The notes under the pieces: model-generated
Told to the model about the DNA's origin: nothing
Databases searched by the model: none
The model's input: only the letters and a program-made list of their open reading frames with translations
Shown: in pieces, positions 27,454-36,525 of the stretch
Layout: the number at the start of each line of letters is the position of its first letter
Position numbering within the stretch: position 1 is the stretch's first letter
Position numbers and translations under genes: made by a program
DNA from: Gammaproteobacteria bacterium
GTDB lineage: Bacteria; Pseudomonadota; Gammaproteobacteria; Steroidobacterales; Steroidobacteraceae
Direction of reading: 5' to 3'
Assembly: GCA_019247195.1 (NCBI GenBank)
Contig: JAFAPI010000093.1
Span: 1-41,661, forward strand
Length of the DNA stretch: 41,661 bases

Positions 27454-29715
27454 TCAGGCCGAGGGGCGCAGCGCGTCCGGGCGGCGTCCCGGGCGGCTCG
27501 GCGCCTGCGCGGCCCGCCGCATCGCGCAGTGCAACCGCCACTGCGGCAGCTGCGACTCGCGCGCCGCGTGCGCGAAGCGGTCGAGCGCGTCATCCAGCTC
27601 GGGTAGCAGCTGGCCGCGTTCGCTGCCGAGCGCCGAATAGCGCGGCCGCGGCGCCGCGAGTCCCGCGCGCGCCAGCGGCAGTGCGCGCAGCATCTCGGTC
27701 TCGACCCCGCAGCGCTGCGCCGCCTGCAGCGCGAATTTCGCCCAGGTGAGGGCGCCGCGGTTGGCGAGGTGCCAGATGCCGCGCTCGCCATCGACGAGCA
27801 GGTCGAGCGCTGCGTGCACCAGGTCCGGGAGGTAGGTGGGCGAGACCGTCACATCGTCGAGGGCGGCGAAGTCCTCGCCGGCATCGAGGCGCTGCAGGGC
27901 GCGAACCAGGAAGTCACTCCCGCCCCAGTAGCCGAAGAAGGCCGCGGTGCGGATGCACAGCGCCTCCGCGTGGCAGGAGCTCAGCAGGGCCTCGGCCGCC
28001 GCCTTGCTGCGCCCGTACACGTTCAGGGGCGCCACGTCCGCGCTCTCGAGGTAGGGCGCCTGCTCGGTGCCTCCGAAGACCAGGTCCGACGAGAAGGTGA
28101 GGAGCCGCACCCGGCGCCGCGCGCTCGCGACCGCGAGCGTGCGGGTACCGGCGGTGTTGACGCGGTAGCAGGCCGCGCGCTCGTGCTCGGCCTCGTCGAC
28201 CTTGACGTAGCCGGCTGCGTTGACGACCGCCCAGGGACGCAGCTCCCCCAGCACCGTCTCGACCGCAGCCGCGCTGCAGATGTCCAGCTCAGAATGCCCC
28301 AGCAGCCGGTGCTCGAGCCCGCGCTCGGTGCAGGCGCGCGCCAGCGCCTGGCCGAGCGAGCCGGCGCCACAGATGAGCAGGGGCTGCGGCGCGCGTGTAC
28401 GGCGCGGCGGTCCCGTCGAGCACGCTTCCTCCGGCAACCGCATGCCGTGCAGGTGCTTGCGGGGCGCGTGCCACCAGCCGGGGGTCGCGAGCACCGGATG
28501 CTCGGCGGGCTCACCGAGGCACAGCCGCCGCATGAGCGCGGCGAGTGCGGTGGGGCGTGGCGCCGCAGCCCGGCAGTCGAAGGCCCCACTTTCATAGTGG
28601 CCCTCGCTGCGGGTGAGGAGGCTGTCCCAGTCGAAGCTACCGAGGAGCGCCCACGGTGCGACGGCCACGATGTGGCAACCGTCGCTGCGTGCCTTAAGTG
28701 CGGCCTGCCACGCATCCTTGAGCCAGCGCAGCTGCTCCTCGCGCGTGCAGCCGATGTGAACCTCGGTGAGGGCGATCGGTATGCGGTAGCGCTGCCATGC
28801 CGCGCGCAGCACCTCCCAGCCGCGGTACGCGCCGGGCAACACGCGCACCGCCTCCACGTCCGCGTAGCGCTCGCGGCCGTTGCCGCCCCAGGTGTGGGGC
28901 GGGTACGCGTGGCACGCCTCATCCAGGAAGCGATCGCTCGTCACGTAGTGGTTTACGCCCAGGATGTCGGGCGGGCACGGAGCCTTGACGAAGGCATCGA
29001 GCTCAGCGGCGGTGGCGCCGTTCTCCTCGAGAAAGGCGCGCAGCGGGTGCGTGCGCTCGACCCGGCCACTCAGCAGGTCCCAGCTGAGCCAGCGGCGCTC
29101 GTTGTCGAAGTCTGCCTGGTAGCGCAGCTTCTCGCTGCTATAGGTCGTGCCCAGGTCGTCGGTCTGCACCAGCCGCGCGGCCGGGTTGATGCGACGAATC
29201 GCCTGCATCGCCAGCCGTGTCGCGGCGCACTGGTTGAGCAGGGCGCGCACGAAGGTGCGTGCGTCGCTACCGTGGGGATACCAGTGCCCGTACAGGCCGC
29301 TGAAACGCGCGGTCGTCAGCGGCTCGTTGACCGGAGTGTAGTTCTCCACCCATGGGAAGCGCTGCGCGACCCGGCCGGCGAACTCGGCGAGTCCGCTCAC
29401 GAAGCTCGGCTGGCACAGGTCGGTGTAAGCCGGGCCGCTGCCGTGGTGCACGAGGCCGACGATCGGCCGGATATGCAGCTCGCGCAGCCGGGCCAGACGC
29501 TGGTCTGCCCAACTCCAGTCGATCTGCGTCAGCGAGTGCGGCGCGCAGCGCTCCCACAGCACCGGGTACCGCAGCGTGCGGATGCCGAGGCTGGCGATGA
29601 GATCGAGATCACCGAGCCGCCGCTCATGGCCGCTGCGCGTCAGCTGGCTGTACCAGCTGTGGCGCACGCGGTTGATGGTGCACTCGAGGCCGCCCCAGAG
29701 TTCGAGGTTGCGCAT
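27454..29715 (-). CDS. Fusion: family 1 glycosidase-like domain + RmlD-like dTDP-sugar reductase
   Basis: A 753-residue two-domain protein from the ATG at 29715. Residues 1 to about 400 resemble GH1: YPVLWERCAP, NYTPVNEPLTTARF (acid/base E131), DILGVNHYVTSDRF, and IALTEVHIG (nucleophile candidate E318). Residues about 445-725 are an extended short-chain dehydrogenase like RmlD: CGAGSLGQALA (449-459), VVNAAGYVKVDEAE, FSSDLVFGG, and the catalytic pair Y567-x3-K571 in YGRSK. It starts 20 bp after the GT-flavoprotein fusion, so the two form an operon. The linkage of a sugar-cleaving domain to an NDP-sugar reductase suggests glycan assembly or remodelling; substrate unknown. The C-terminal 30 residues are basic and disordered. 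Confidence 0.87.
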   Translation of the reverse strand: MRNLELWGGLECTINRVRHSWYSQLTRSGHERRLGDLDLIASLGIRTLRYPVLWERCAPHSLTQIDWSWADQRLARLRELHIRPIVGLVHHGSGPAYTDLCQPSFVSGLAEFAGRVAQRFPWVENYTPVNEPLTTARFSGLYGHWYPHGSDARTFVRALLNQCAATRLAMQAIRRINPAARLVQTDDLGTTYSSEKLRYQADFDNERRWLSWDLLSGRVERTHPLRAFLEENGATAAELDAFVKAPCPPDILGVNHYVTSDRFLDEACHAYPPHTWGGNGRERYADVEAVRVLPGAYRGWEVLRAAWQRYRIPIALTEVHIGCTREEQLRWLKDAWQAALKARSDGCHIVAVAPWALLGSFDWDSLLTRSEGHYESGAFDCRAAAPRPTALAALMRRLCLGEPAEHPVLATPGWWHAPRKHLHGMRLPEEACSTGPPRRTRAPQPLLICGAGSLGQALARACTERGLEHRLLGHSELDICSAAAVETVLGELRPWAVVNAAGYVKVDEAEHERAACYRVNTAGTRTLAVASARRRVRLLTFSSDLVFGGTEQAPYLESADVAPLNVYGRSKAAAEALLSSCHAEALCIRTAAFFGYWGGSDFLVRALQRLDAGEDFAALDDVTVSPTYLPDLVHAALDLLVDGERGIWHLANRGALTWAKFALQAAQRCGVETEMLRALPLARAGLAAPRPRYSALGSERGQLLPELDDALDRFAHAARESQLPQWRLHCAMRRAAQAPSRPGRRPDALRPSA

Positions 29716-29734
29716 GAGCTGACCGCGGGTACGC

Positions 29735-32377
29735 TCAGGAGTTGAGCACCAGGGCGCGGCCGCGGCTGGGGTCCGGCTTGGCGCGCTCACCCGGCAAGGC
29801 TTCCTCGAGCCCGCAGGCGCTCTCGGCGGCCTTGCGCCCGGCGAGGAAGGCGTGGTCGGAGTTGTAGTACTCCCACTCGCTGTAGCGGCCGGCGAGGATG
29901 ATGTCCTGCGCGGCGAGCCAGCTGCGGATCGTCGCCACGTTCGCCGCGCGACCGTGGTCGTAGACCACATACGCGTACGGCATGTCGACCTGGTTGCGCG
30001 CCAGGACGACATCGTCGGGGCGCAGCATGCCGACCTTGATGCAGTCGGCGATGCAGCGCTCGATGAGTGCCTCGCCCTCGCAGGGCAGGGGCTTGTCCGG
30101 GGAGTAGGTGATTTCGCAGGTGAGTGCGAAGCCGCCCGGCGCATTGCAGTACGGGCTGGCGTTGCCCTGCACGAAGATGCGATGGAACACCGGGTCCTCC
30201 GGATAGTAGATCCAGTGCTTGTCGGTGAGCTGCGGCCGCGCGATGCCGAGATTGACGCAACGCACCGAGACGTGGCGCAGCCGGGCGGCTGCCTCCTGGA
30301 CCCGCGCCGGGGCCGCCTGCCCGAGGGCCCGCACCAGCTGAGGCAGCGGCATGGTGCTGATCAGCTTCTCGTAGCTCCACGCGCGACCGTCCTCGAGCAG
30401 CAGCCGGTGCTCGCTCGGGAAGATGCGCGCCACCCGCGCGTTGAGCAGCAGCTCCCCCCGCAGGTGCGGCAGGAAGCCGTTCATGAGCGCCTGGAAGCCC
30501 CCACGCAGCGGATACCCGAAGCGGGCGTTCGGTCCCATGGGCTTCGCGACCGGTCGCAACGCGCCCTCGATCATCTCCTGCAGGTCCGGCAGCGGCACCC
30601 GTCCGCCGAGCCAGGAGGTCTCCATCTCACTGAGCGGGACGGCCCACAGCTTGCGGTTGTAGGGGATGGCGAAGTGCTTGGCGACGCCGCGTCCCCACAC
30701 CTTATAGATGAACTCCTCGAAGTTGGCCGGCGGGGAATCCCCGCGCGCGGCCCGGCCGGTCGCCAGCGGTGTGCTGGCCTCGGCGATGCCATCCGCGCAG
30801 CAGTCGGTGATCGACTCAGCCTTGCAGGCGCTCGGAGACGACCCGAGGGTGTCGCGTCCGCTGCCACCCCGCAGTGGCCCGACCCGCGCCTCGACCGCCC
30901 CGACGATGCACTCGCTGATCACCTCGGGCGGCAGCCCGTAGAGGGCGCCCTGGAAGGGATAGCGCGTGTACACCGACTTGCTGTAGATCCAGGCCTCGCG
31001 GTCCTGCCAGTGCACGTTCTCACCCAGGAGCAGCCGGTACATCTCGTGCACGTAGGCATCGTTGGAGAACATGATGTGACCGGCATAGTCGAAGGTGAAG
31101 CCGTGGTCCACCACCGAGCGGCACCAGCCGCCAACGGTCGAGTTCTTCTCAAAGAGCACACTGTCCTCGCCGATGTGATAGGCGGCGCTCAGCCCGGTCG
31201 GACCGGCGCCGATGACGGCGACCCCACAGCGCTGTGCGGGCGGGCTCGGTGCGAAGAACTGCTCGCGCGCGGCGGCGCGGGAGTGCAGCGCGCCCTGAAT
31301 GAGCTCGTGCATGCGCGCCGCGGTGCGATCCCAGGAGGTGGCTTTGACGGTGTCGCGCATGCGCTGCGCCCGGGCGCTCGCCTCCGCCGCGGACTCCGCC
31401 AGCGCCGCCGCGCAGGCGGCCCCGAAGTCGGCGGCGCTGGCGATGCGCACGACATGCCCGTAGGGCTCGGCGACATCGGTGACGGCGGTGCTGACCACGG
31501 GCTTTTCGGCCGCCATGTACTCGAGTGTCTTGGTCGGACTGATGTAGCGCGTCGCCTCGTTGAGCGCGAACGGGAGCAGGCACACGTCCCAGCCGGCGAG
31601 GAAGCGCGGCAGTTCGGCATAGCTGCGTTGTCCGAAGTAATGCACGTTCGCTGCGCGCGGCAGCAGAGCCGGGTCGATCTTCACCACCGGTCCCACCAGC
31701 ACGAACTGCCACTCGGGGTGCTGCGCGACCAGCTGCTGCATCAGGGTTACGTCGAAGCGCTCGTCGATCACCCCGAAGAAGCCTAGGCGTGGCCGCGGGA
31801 GCGGCGCCTGCTCGGGGTGCTCGATCCCCGCATCGAGCGCCGCGGCGAAGTGCGCGCGATCGACGCTGCTGGGAAAGCAGTGTACGGCGGGATGGCGGTT
31901 GCGCTTGGCATGGTAGAGGCTCGGGCCGCCGGTGAAGACAAGGGTGGCGGACTTGAGCAGCGCGTTCTCACGCTGCAGCAGCTGCCGTGGCGGGTTCTTG
32001 AACGCCGAGAGCTCGTCCATGCAGTCATAGATGACCGCGGCCGGTTCGAGGTCCTGCAGCAGTGGCAGGGCCATCGGCGTGTAGAGCCAGACGACCGGGT
32101 GCTGCAGCTGACGCTCCCGCGCCAGTCCGGCGAGCAGCTGGCGCAGGCTCGCGAGCTGCTCGTCGTGAAAGCCGGGTGCGGTATGCGGCGTGTGCGGCCG
32201 GCAGACCCAGATGTTCGGGGCCGGCTGCGTGATGCTCAGGTAAGCCTCGCCTGGGCTTTGCACCGGCTCCTCAAAGAAGAAGACGCGGTAGTGGGCGGCG
32301 AGCCGCGTCATCACATGCTGAGGCCGCTGATAGACGAAGTCCCAACGCAGGTGAGAGAAAACGAGCAGTGTTTCCAT
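29735..32377 (-). CDS. Fusion: glycosyltransferase + UDP-galactopyranose-mutase-like flavoprotein
   Basis: This 880-residue protein starts at the ATG at 32377, since METLLVFSHLRWDFV is the usual start of such GTs. Residues 1-370 form a GT-B glycosyltransferase: VYQRPQH, VIYDCMDELSAF, LGFFGVIDERFD and the sugar-nucleotide site NEATRYISPTKTLEYMAAEKPVV. Residues about 385-860 form an FAD domain: AVIGAGPTGLSAAYH (dinucleotide site), FDYAGHIMFS, YPFQGALYGLPPEV, FAIPYNRKLWAVP and the C-terminal ILAGRYSEWEYYNSDHA. The closest recognised type is the UDP-galactopyranose mutase / amine-oxidase group. A roughly 50-residue Ser/Ala/Cys-rich insert (499-549) interrupts it. A plausible role is making and transferring an unusual hexose such as galactofuranose (inference). 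Confidence 0.86.
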   Translation of the reverse strand: METLLVFSHLRWDFVYQRPQHVMTRLAAHYRVFFFEEPVQSPGEAYLSITQPAPNIWVCRPHTPHTAPGFHDEQLASLRQLLAGLARERQLQHPVVWLYTPMALPLLQDLEPAAVIYDCMDELSAFKNPPRQLLQRENALLKSATLVFTGGPSLYHAKRNRHPAVHCFPSSVDRAHFAAALDAGIEHPEQAPLPRPRLGFFGVIDERFDVTLMQQLVAQHPEWQFVLVGPVVKIDPALLPRAANVHYFGQRSYAELPRFLAGWDVCLLPFALNEATRYISPTKTLEYMAAEKPVVSTAVTDVAEPYGHVVRIASAADFGAACAAALAESAAEASARAQRMRDTVKATSWDRTAARMHELIQGALHSRAAAREQFFAPSPPAQRCGVAVIGAGPTGLSAAYHIGEDSVLFEKNSTVGGWCRSVVDHGFTFDYAGHIMFSNDAYVHEMYRLLLGENVHWQDREAWIYSKSVYTRYPFQGALYGLPPEVISECIVGAVEARVGPLRGGSGRDTLGSSPSACKAESITDCCADGIAEASTPLATGRAARGDSPPANFEEFIYKVWGRGVAKHFAIPYNRKLWAVPLSEMETSWLGGRVPLPDLQEMIEGALRPVAKPMGPNARFGYPLRGGFQALMNGFLPHLRGELLLNARVARIFPSEHRLLLEDGRAWSYEKLISTMPLPQLVRALGQAAPARVQEAAARLRHVSVRCVNLGIARPQLTDKHWIYYPEDPVFHRIFVQGNASPYCNAPGGFALTCEITYSPDKPLPCEGEALIERCIADCIKVGMLRPDDVVLARNQVDMPYAYVVYDHGRAANVATIRSWLAAQDIILAGRYSEWEYYNSDHAFLAGRKAAESACGLEEALPGERAKPDPSRGRALVLNS

Positions 32378-32489
32378 TGCTGGGCACCGTTGCAAACTGT
32401 CGGCTTAAGGGTGCACACATGCTCGCCACCGTGCCTGGGCCCTGCTGTAGTCTACGAGTGGAGTTTTCTTCCGGACTGAACCACATCCC

Positions 32490-34286
32490 ATGCAGGACCT
32501 TGCCTACCCAAGACCGCAGCTGCGCCGCTCGAAGTGGACCACGCTCGATGGTCGCTGGCGCTTCGCCTTCGACACGCAGACGCGCGATCGCACCAACTAT
32601 CGCATCGAGAACTGGCCGCTTGAGATCGAAGTGCCGTACGCACCGGAGAGCTCATGGAGCGGTATCGGCGATCGCGGCTTTCACCACGCGTGCTGGTACG
32701 AGCGCGACTTTGCGCTCACCGAAGCGCAGCTCGCCCCCGACCGTCGCGTGCTGCTGCACTTCGGCGCGGTTGACTATTACGCGCGCGTGTGGGTGAACGA
32801 CCTGCGGGTCGCCGAGCACGAGGGCGGCCACACGCCTTTCTCGGCGGACATCACGCGCGCGCTGCGCCGCACCGGATTGCAGCGCGTGCGCGTCTGGGCG
32901 GAGGACGACCCGCACGATCTCGAGAAGCCGCGCGGCAAGCAGGACTGGCGGCTCGAGCCGCACGGCATCTGGTACCCGCGCACCACCGGAATCTGGCAGA
33001 CCGTGTGGCTCGAGGACGTACCCGAGACCTACATCGGCGCGCTGCGCTGGATGCCGAACGTCGAGCGCTGGGAGATCGCCCTCTCGGCCTTCATCGAGGG
33101 GACGCCCGCGGAGGAACTGCAGCTGTCCGTGCGCCTCACCGCCCGCGGCAAGGTGCTGGCGCAGGACAGCTACGCGGTCATCGGTAACGAGGTGCACCGC
33201 CGGGTGGGGCTGTCCGATCCGGGGATCGAGGACTTCCGCAATGAGCTGCTGTGGTCACCCGAGCGCCCGACGCTCATCGATGCGGAGGTGAAGCTGCTGC
33301 ACCGTGGGCACGTCATCGACGAGGTAGCCTCCTACACCGCGCTGCGCTCGATCGGGGTGCAGCGCGAGAAGATCCTGCTCAACGGCCGGCCCTACAACAT
33401 GCGCCTGGTCCTCGACCAAGGTTACTGGCCCGATACCCTCATGACCCCGCCCTCGGAGGAGGCCATCCGCCGCGACGTCGAGCTCACCAAGGCCATGGGG
33501 TTCAACGGCGTGCGCAAGCACCAGAAGATCGAGGATCCGCGTTATCTCTACTGGGCGGATCGGCTGGGGTTGCTGGTGTTCGGGGAGATGCCGAGCGCCT
33601 ACCGCTTCACCACCCGCTCGATCCGCCGCCTGCTGCGCGAGTGGACCGAGGCCATCGAGCGGGACATGTCCCATCCGTGCCTGGTCATGTGGGTACCCTT
33701 CAACGAGTCCTGGGGCGTGCCGGAGCTGAGCGCGGTGTCCGCGCACCGCGACGCGGTCGCGGCGCTCTACCACCTCACCAAGACTCTCGATCCCTCGCGA
33801 CTCGTCATCGGCAACGATGGCTGGGAGAGCTCCGCCACCGACGTGATCGGTATCCATGACTATGACACCGACCCAAATCACCTGCGCGTGCGCTACGGGC
33901 CGGAGGTGAAGCCCCAGGAGGTCGTCGATCGCCGCTGGTCCGGCGGGCGCATCCTCACCCTCGATGGCTACCCCCACCGGGGTCAGCCGATCTGTCTCTC
34001 CGAGTTCGGAGGCATCGCCTACGTGCCCGAGGAGGACGCACGCGCCCATCAGGACGAGTGGGGCTACGCCGTGACGCGCACGCGCGAGGAATACGAGCGC
34101 ATCGTCTGCGGACTCATCGAGGTGGCCCGCACGACCGAGCTCTTCAGCGCCTACTGCTACACCCAGTTCGCCGACACCTTCCAAGAGGTCAACGGTCTTT
34201 TGTACCCGGACCGCACCCCGAAGTTGCCGCTCGAGCGGATCGCGCAGGCCGTGGCCGGGCCCCCGCAGTCCCTGCCGTATGCATGA
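32490..34286 (+). CDS. Glycoside hydrolase family 2 enzyme (beta-galactosidase/glucuronidase type)
   Basis: Cytoplasm-located enzyme of 598 residues; no signal peptide is seen. The N-terminal sugar-binding (jelly-roll) domain includes WYERDF, LHFGAVDYYARVWVN and GGHTPFSADIT (about 66-120), then GIWYPRTTGIWQTVWLE. After the Ig-like domain the catalytic barrel has GFNGVRKHQKIEDPRYLYWAD, the acid/base in WVPFNESWG (E406) and the nucleophile in LSEFGG (E505). The specificity is probably a beta-galactoside, because galT and galK follow with overlapping frames (8 bp to galT). It is divergent from the GT-flavoprotein operon. No clear ribosome-binding site precedes the ATG. Confidence 0.92.
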   Translation: MQDLAYPRPQLRRSKWTTLDGRWRFAFDTQTRDRTNYRIENWPLEIEVPYAPESSWSGIGDRGFHHACWYERDFALTEAQLAPDRRVLLHFGAVDYYARVWVNDLRVAEHEGGHTPFSADITRALRRTGLQRVRVWAEDDPHDLEKPRGKQDWRLEPHGIWYPRTTGIWQTVWLEDVPETYIGALRWMPNVERWEIALSAFIEGTPAEELQLSVRLTARGKVLAQDSYAVIGNEVHRRVGLSDPGIEDFRNELLWSPERPTLIDAEVKLLHRGHVIDEVASYTALRSIGVQREKILLNGRPYNMRLVLDQGYWPDTLMTPPSEEAIRRDVELTKAMGFNGVRKHQKIEDPRYLYWADRLGLLVFGEMPSAYRFTTRSIRRLLREWTEAIERDMSHPCLVMWVPFNESWGVPELSAVSAHRDAVAALYHLTKTLDPSRLVIGNDGWESSATDVIGIHDYDTDPNHLRVRYGPEVKPQEVVDRRWSGGRILTLDGYPHRGQPICLSEFGGIAYVPEEDARAHQDEWGYAVTRTREEYERIVCGLIEVARTTELFSAYCYTQFADTFQEVNGLLYPDRTPKLPLERIAQAVAGPPQSLPYA

Positions 34287-35361
34287 GCTGATCCTCCGCA
34301 AGCCCGACGGGCGCGCCCTCACGCTCTACAGCCGCCGGCCGATACCTGCCCAGATCCACGCCACCGCGGTGCCCGGCGAGGGTGGGGGCGCGGCCCCTCA
34401 CCTGCGCTGGCACCCGCTGCGCGGGGAGTGGGTGGTCTACGCGCCGCAGCGACAGGAGCGAACCTTCCTGCCCCCGCCGCAGTTCAATCCGCTGCGTCCG
34501 GCGACCGATGCGCGCTACCCGACCGAGGTCCCGGAGGGTGACTATGACGTCGCCGTGTTCGACAACCTCTTTCCGGCGCTCAGCGCGCAGGCACCGCCGC
34601 CGCCCGAGCTCCTGGTCCCGACCGCGAGCGCGCACGGCCATTGCGAGGTGGTGGTGTTCACGCGCGACCCCGCGAGCTCACTCGGGGCCCTGGCGCTCGA
34701 TCACCTGGCGTTGCTCCTCGAGGTGTGGGGGCGGCGCACCCAGGTGCTCGGCGCGGACCCGCGCGTCAAGTACGTGCTGCCGTTCGAGAACCGCGGCGCC
34801 GAGGTCGGTGTGACCCTGCACCACCCGCACGGACAGATCTACGCCTATCCGTTCGTGCCGCCGGTGCCGGCGCGCATGCAGGCGCTGCAGCTCGAGCACT
34901 ACGCGCGCGCGGGCGAGGGACTGCTCGAGGGGCTCATCGCGGGAGAGCTGCGGGAGAGTCGCCGCATGCTCTACCAGGGTACGGAGGCGGTCGCGTTCGT
35001 GCCGGTGTGTGCGCGCTATCCCTACGAGGTGTGGGTGGCGCCACGGCGGCCCTGTCCGGGCTTCGCTGACCTGAGTGCGGCCGAGCGGCTCGACCTGGCG
35101 CGCGCCCTCAAGACGACCCTCCTCAAGTACGACGGGCTGTGGCAGCGGCCCTTTCCCTACGTGCTCATCTGGTACCAGGCGCCGCTCGATGACACCGCAC
35201 GCGGCGCCTATCACCTGCACGCCGCGCTCTCTCCGAGCTATCGCATGCCGGGGCGGCTCAAGTACCTCGCCGGCACGGAGCTCGGCGCCGGCACCTTCGT
35301 CAACGACGCGCTGCCGGAGGAGAAGGCACGCGAGCTGCAGGCCGTGGCGGTGAGCGTGTGA
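34279..35361 (+). CDS. galT: Galactose-1-phosphate uridylyltransferase
   Basis: Leloir-pathway enzyme exchanging UMP between UDP-glucose and galactose 1-phosphate. It has 360 residues. The active-site motif HPHGQ (182-186, nucleophile H184) is in the expected position. [22 protein letters not shown] (about residues 41-62) and the C-terminal [12 protein letters not shown] also match the family. It overlaps the GH2 gene by 8 bp and galK by one to four bases, so the three are translated from one message. Confidence 0.97.
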   Translation: MHELILRKPDGRALTLYSRRPIPAQIHATAVPGEGGGAAPHLRWHPLRGEWVVYAPQRQERTFLPPPQFNPLRPATDARYPTEVPEGDYDVAVFDNLFPALSAQAPPPPELLVPTASAHGHCEVVVFTRDPASSLGALALDHLALLLEVWGRRTQVLGADPRVKYVLPFENRGAEVGVTLHHPHGQIYAYPFVPPVPARMQALQLEHYARAGEGLLEGLIAGELRESRRMLYQGTEAVAFVPVCARYPYEVWVAPRRPCPGFADLSAAERLDLARALKTTLLKYDGLWQRPFPYVLIWYQAPLDDTARGAYHLHAALSPSYRMPGRLKYLAGTELGAGTFVNDALPEEKARELQAVAVSV

Positions 35362-36416
35362 TGGCGGAGATCGCCGCGGATTTCACCGCACGCTTCGGTC
35401 TCGCTCCGGAGGTGGACGCGAGCGCTCCGGGCCGCGTAAACCTGCTGGGCGAGCACACCGACTACAACGAGGGGCTGGTGCTTCCGGTCGCCACGCCGCA
35501 GCGCACGCACGTGGCGCTGCGGGTGGCAGCCGAGGGTGCTGACCGGTTTGAGTCCACGCAGCTCGCCCATGCCGCGCCGGAGCGGCTCGGGCGCTTCCGC
35601 GCCTACCTCGACGGCTGTCTGGCGGCGCTGCGGGATGCGGGTTTCGAGCTGCCGGCGCACTGGATGCTGGTCGATTCCGCGGTGCCGATGGGCGCAGGTC
35701 TGTCGAGCAGCGCCGCGCTCGAGGTAGCGACGCTGCGCGCGCTGCGAGCGCGCCACGGCCTGCCGCTCGATGACAAGGCGCTGGCACTCCTTGGCCAGCA
35801 GGCGGAGAACCGCTACGTGGGGGTGCGCAGCGGCATCCTGGACCAGATGGCCGCGAGCCTGGGAGCGAGTGATGCGATGTTGCGCCTCGATACCCGGTCC
35901 CTCGCGACCGAGCTGCTGCCGCTGCCGCCGCATGCGGCCGTATTGGTCCTCGACTCTGGGGTGCGGCGCAGTCTCAAGGACAGCGCCTACAACCAGCGGC
36001 GCGAGGAGTGCGAGACCGCGGCGCGGCTGCTCGGGGTCCGGGCGCTGCGCGATTGCACGGACCTGGATACGCTCGCGAGTCTGCCGCCGCCGCTCGCGCA
36101 GCGCGCGCGCCACGTCATCACCGAGAACGCACGCGTGGCGCAGGTCAGCGCCAGCACCGATGCGGCCAGCCTCGGGCGGCTCATGAGCGCCTCGCACGAG
36201 AGCCTGCGCCGCGACTTCGCGGTCTCGATCCCCGCGCTGGATGCGCTGGTCGCGGCCCTCCAGGCACAGCCGGGTGTATTCGGCGCCAAACTCACCGGCG
36301 CCGGGTTCGGCGGCGCGGTGGTGGCGCTGGTGGCACGCGCCGCCGCAGACCGGGCCGGCGAGCAGGCGCTGGCAGCCTACGAAGCGCAGGGATTTCGCGG
36401 GCGGCGGTTGCTGTAA
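35361..36416 (+). CDS. galK: Galactokinase
   Basis: GHMP-family kinase that phosphorylates galactose at C1; 351 residues. The galactokinase signature GRVNLLGEHTDYNEG is at 24-38, the ATP-binding VPMGAGLSSSAALE at about 108-121, and the catalytic aspartate is in SGILDQMAASLG. GHMP motif 3 reads KLTGAGFGGAVVALV. The ATG at 35361 overlaps the galT stop (TGATG); an in-frame GTG one codon earlier (35358) is possible. No galE or mutarotase is present in the window. Confidence 0.97.
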   Translation: MAEIAADFTARFGLAPEVDASAPGRVNLLGEHTDYNEGLVLPVATPQRTHVALRVAAEGADRFESTQLAHAAPERLGRFRAYLDGCLAALRDAGFELPAHWMLVDSAVPMGAGLSSSAALEVATLRALRARHGLPLDDKALALLGQQAENRYVGVRSGILDQMAASLGASDAMLRLDTRSLATELLPLPPHAAVLVLDSGVRRSLKDSAYNQRREECETAARLLGVRALRDCTDLDTLASLPPPLAQRARHVITENARVAQVSASTDAASLGRLMSASHESLRRDFAVSIPALDALVAALQAQPGVFGAKLTGAGFGGAVVALVARAAADRAGEQALAAYEAQGFRGRRLL

Positions 36417-36450
36417 CAGAAGCGGGTCACGTCCGCCGCGGCCCGGCGTA

Positions 36451-36456
36451 TATAAT
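36451..36456 (+). promoter_or_regulatory. -10 element upstream of the ROK regulator
   Basis: A perfect TATAAT between galK and the ROK gene in otherwise GC-rich DNA. No convincing -35 lies 16-18 bp upstream, so an activator or an extended contact may be used. Predicted initiation is near 36463, leaving a leader of about 60 bases. Confidence 0.5.
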
Positions 36457-36525
36457 CCGCAATCGTGCGCGCGCGACCTTCAGCTGCGACGGCAGGTGCG
36501 AGGCAGCAGCCGGGCGGGGCGCGGC

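Noticed and set aside
27769-29745. A 658-codon plus-strand frame opposite the GH1-RmlD gene
   Set aside because: The minus-strand protein shows two complete catalytic domains; the opposite translation is low-complexity with no motifs.
30733-30747. GCGGGG-AAT-CCCCGC inverted repeat inside the flavoprotein gene, considered as an insertion scar
   Set aside because: No flanking target duplication or partner repeat was found; a 6-bp GC palindrome is common at this base composition.
29852-31786. A 644-codon plus-strand frame opposite the GT-flavoprotein gene
   Set aside because: Antisense shadow; the minus-strand frame carries the GT and FAD motifs.
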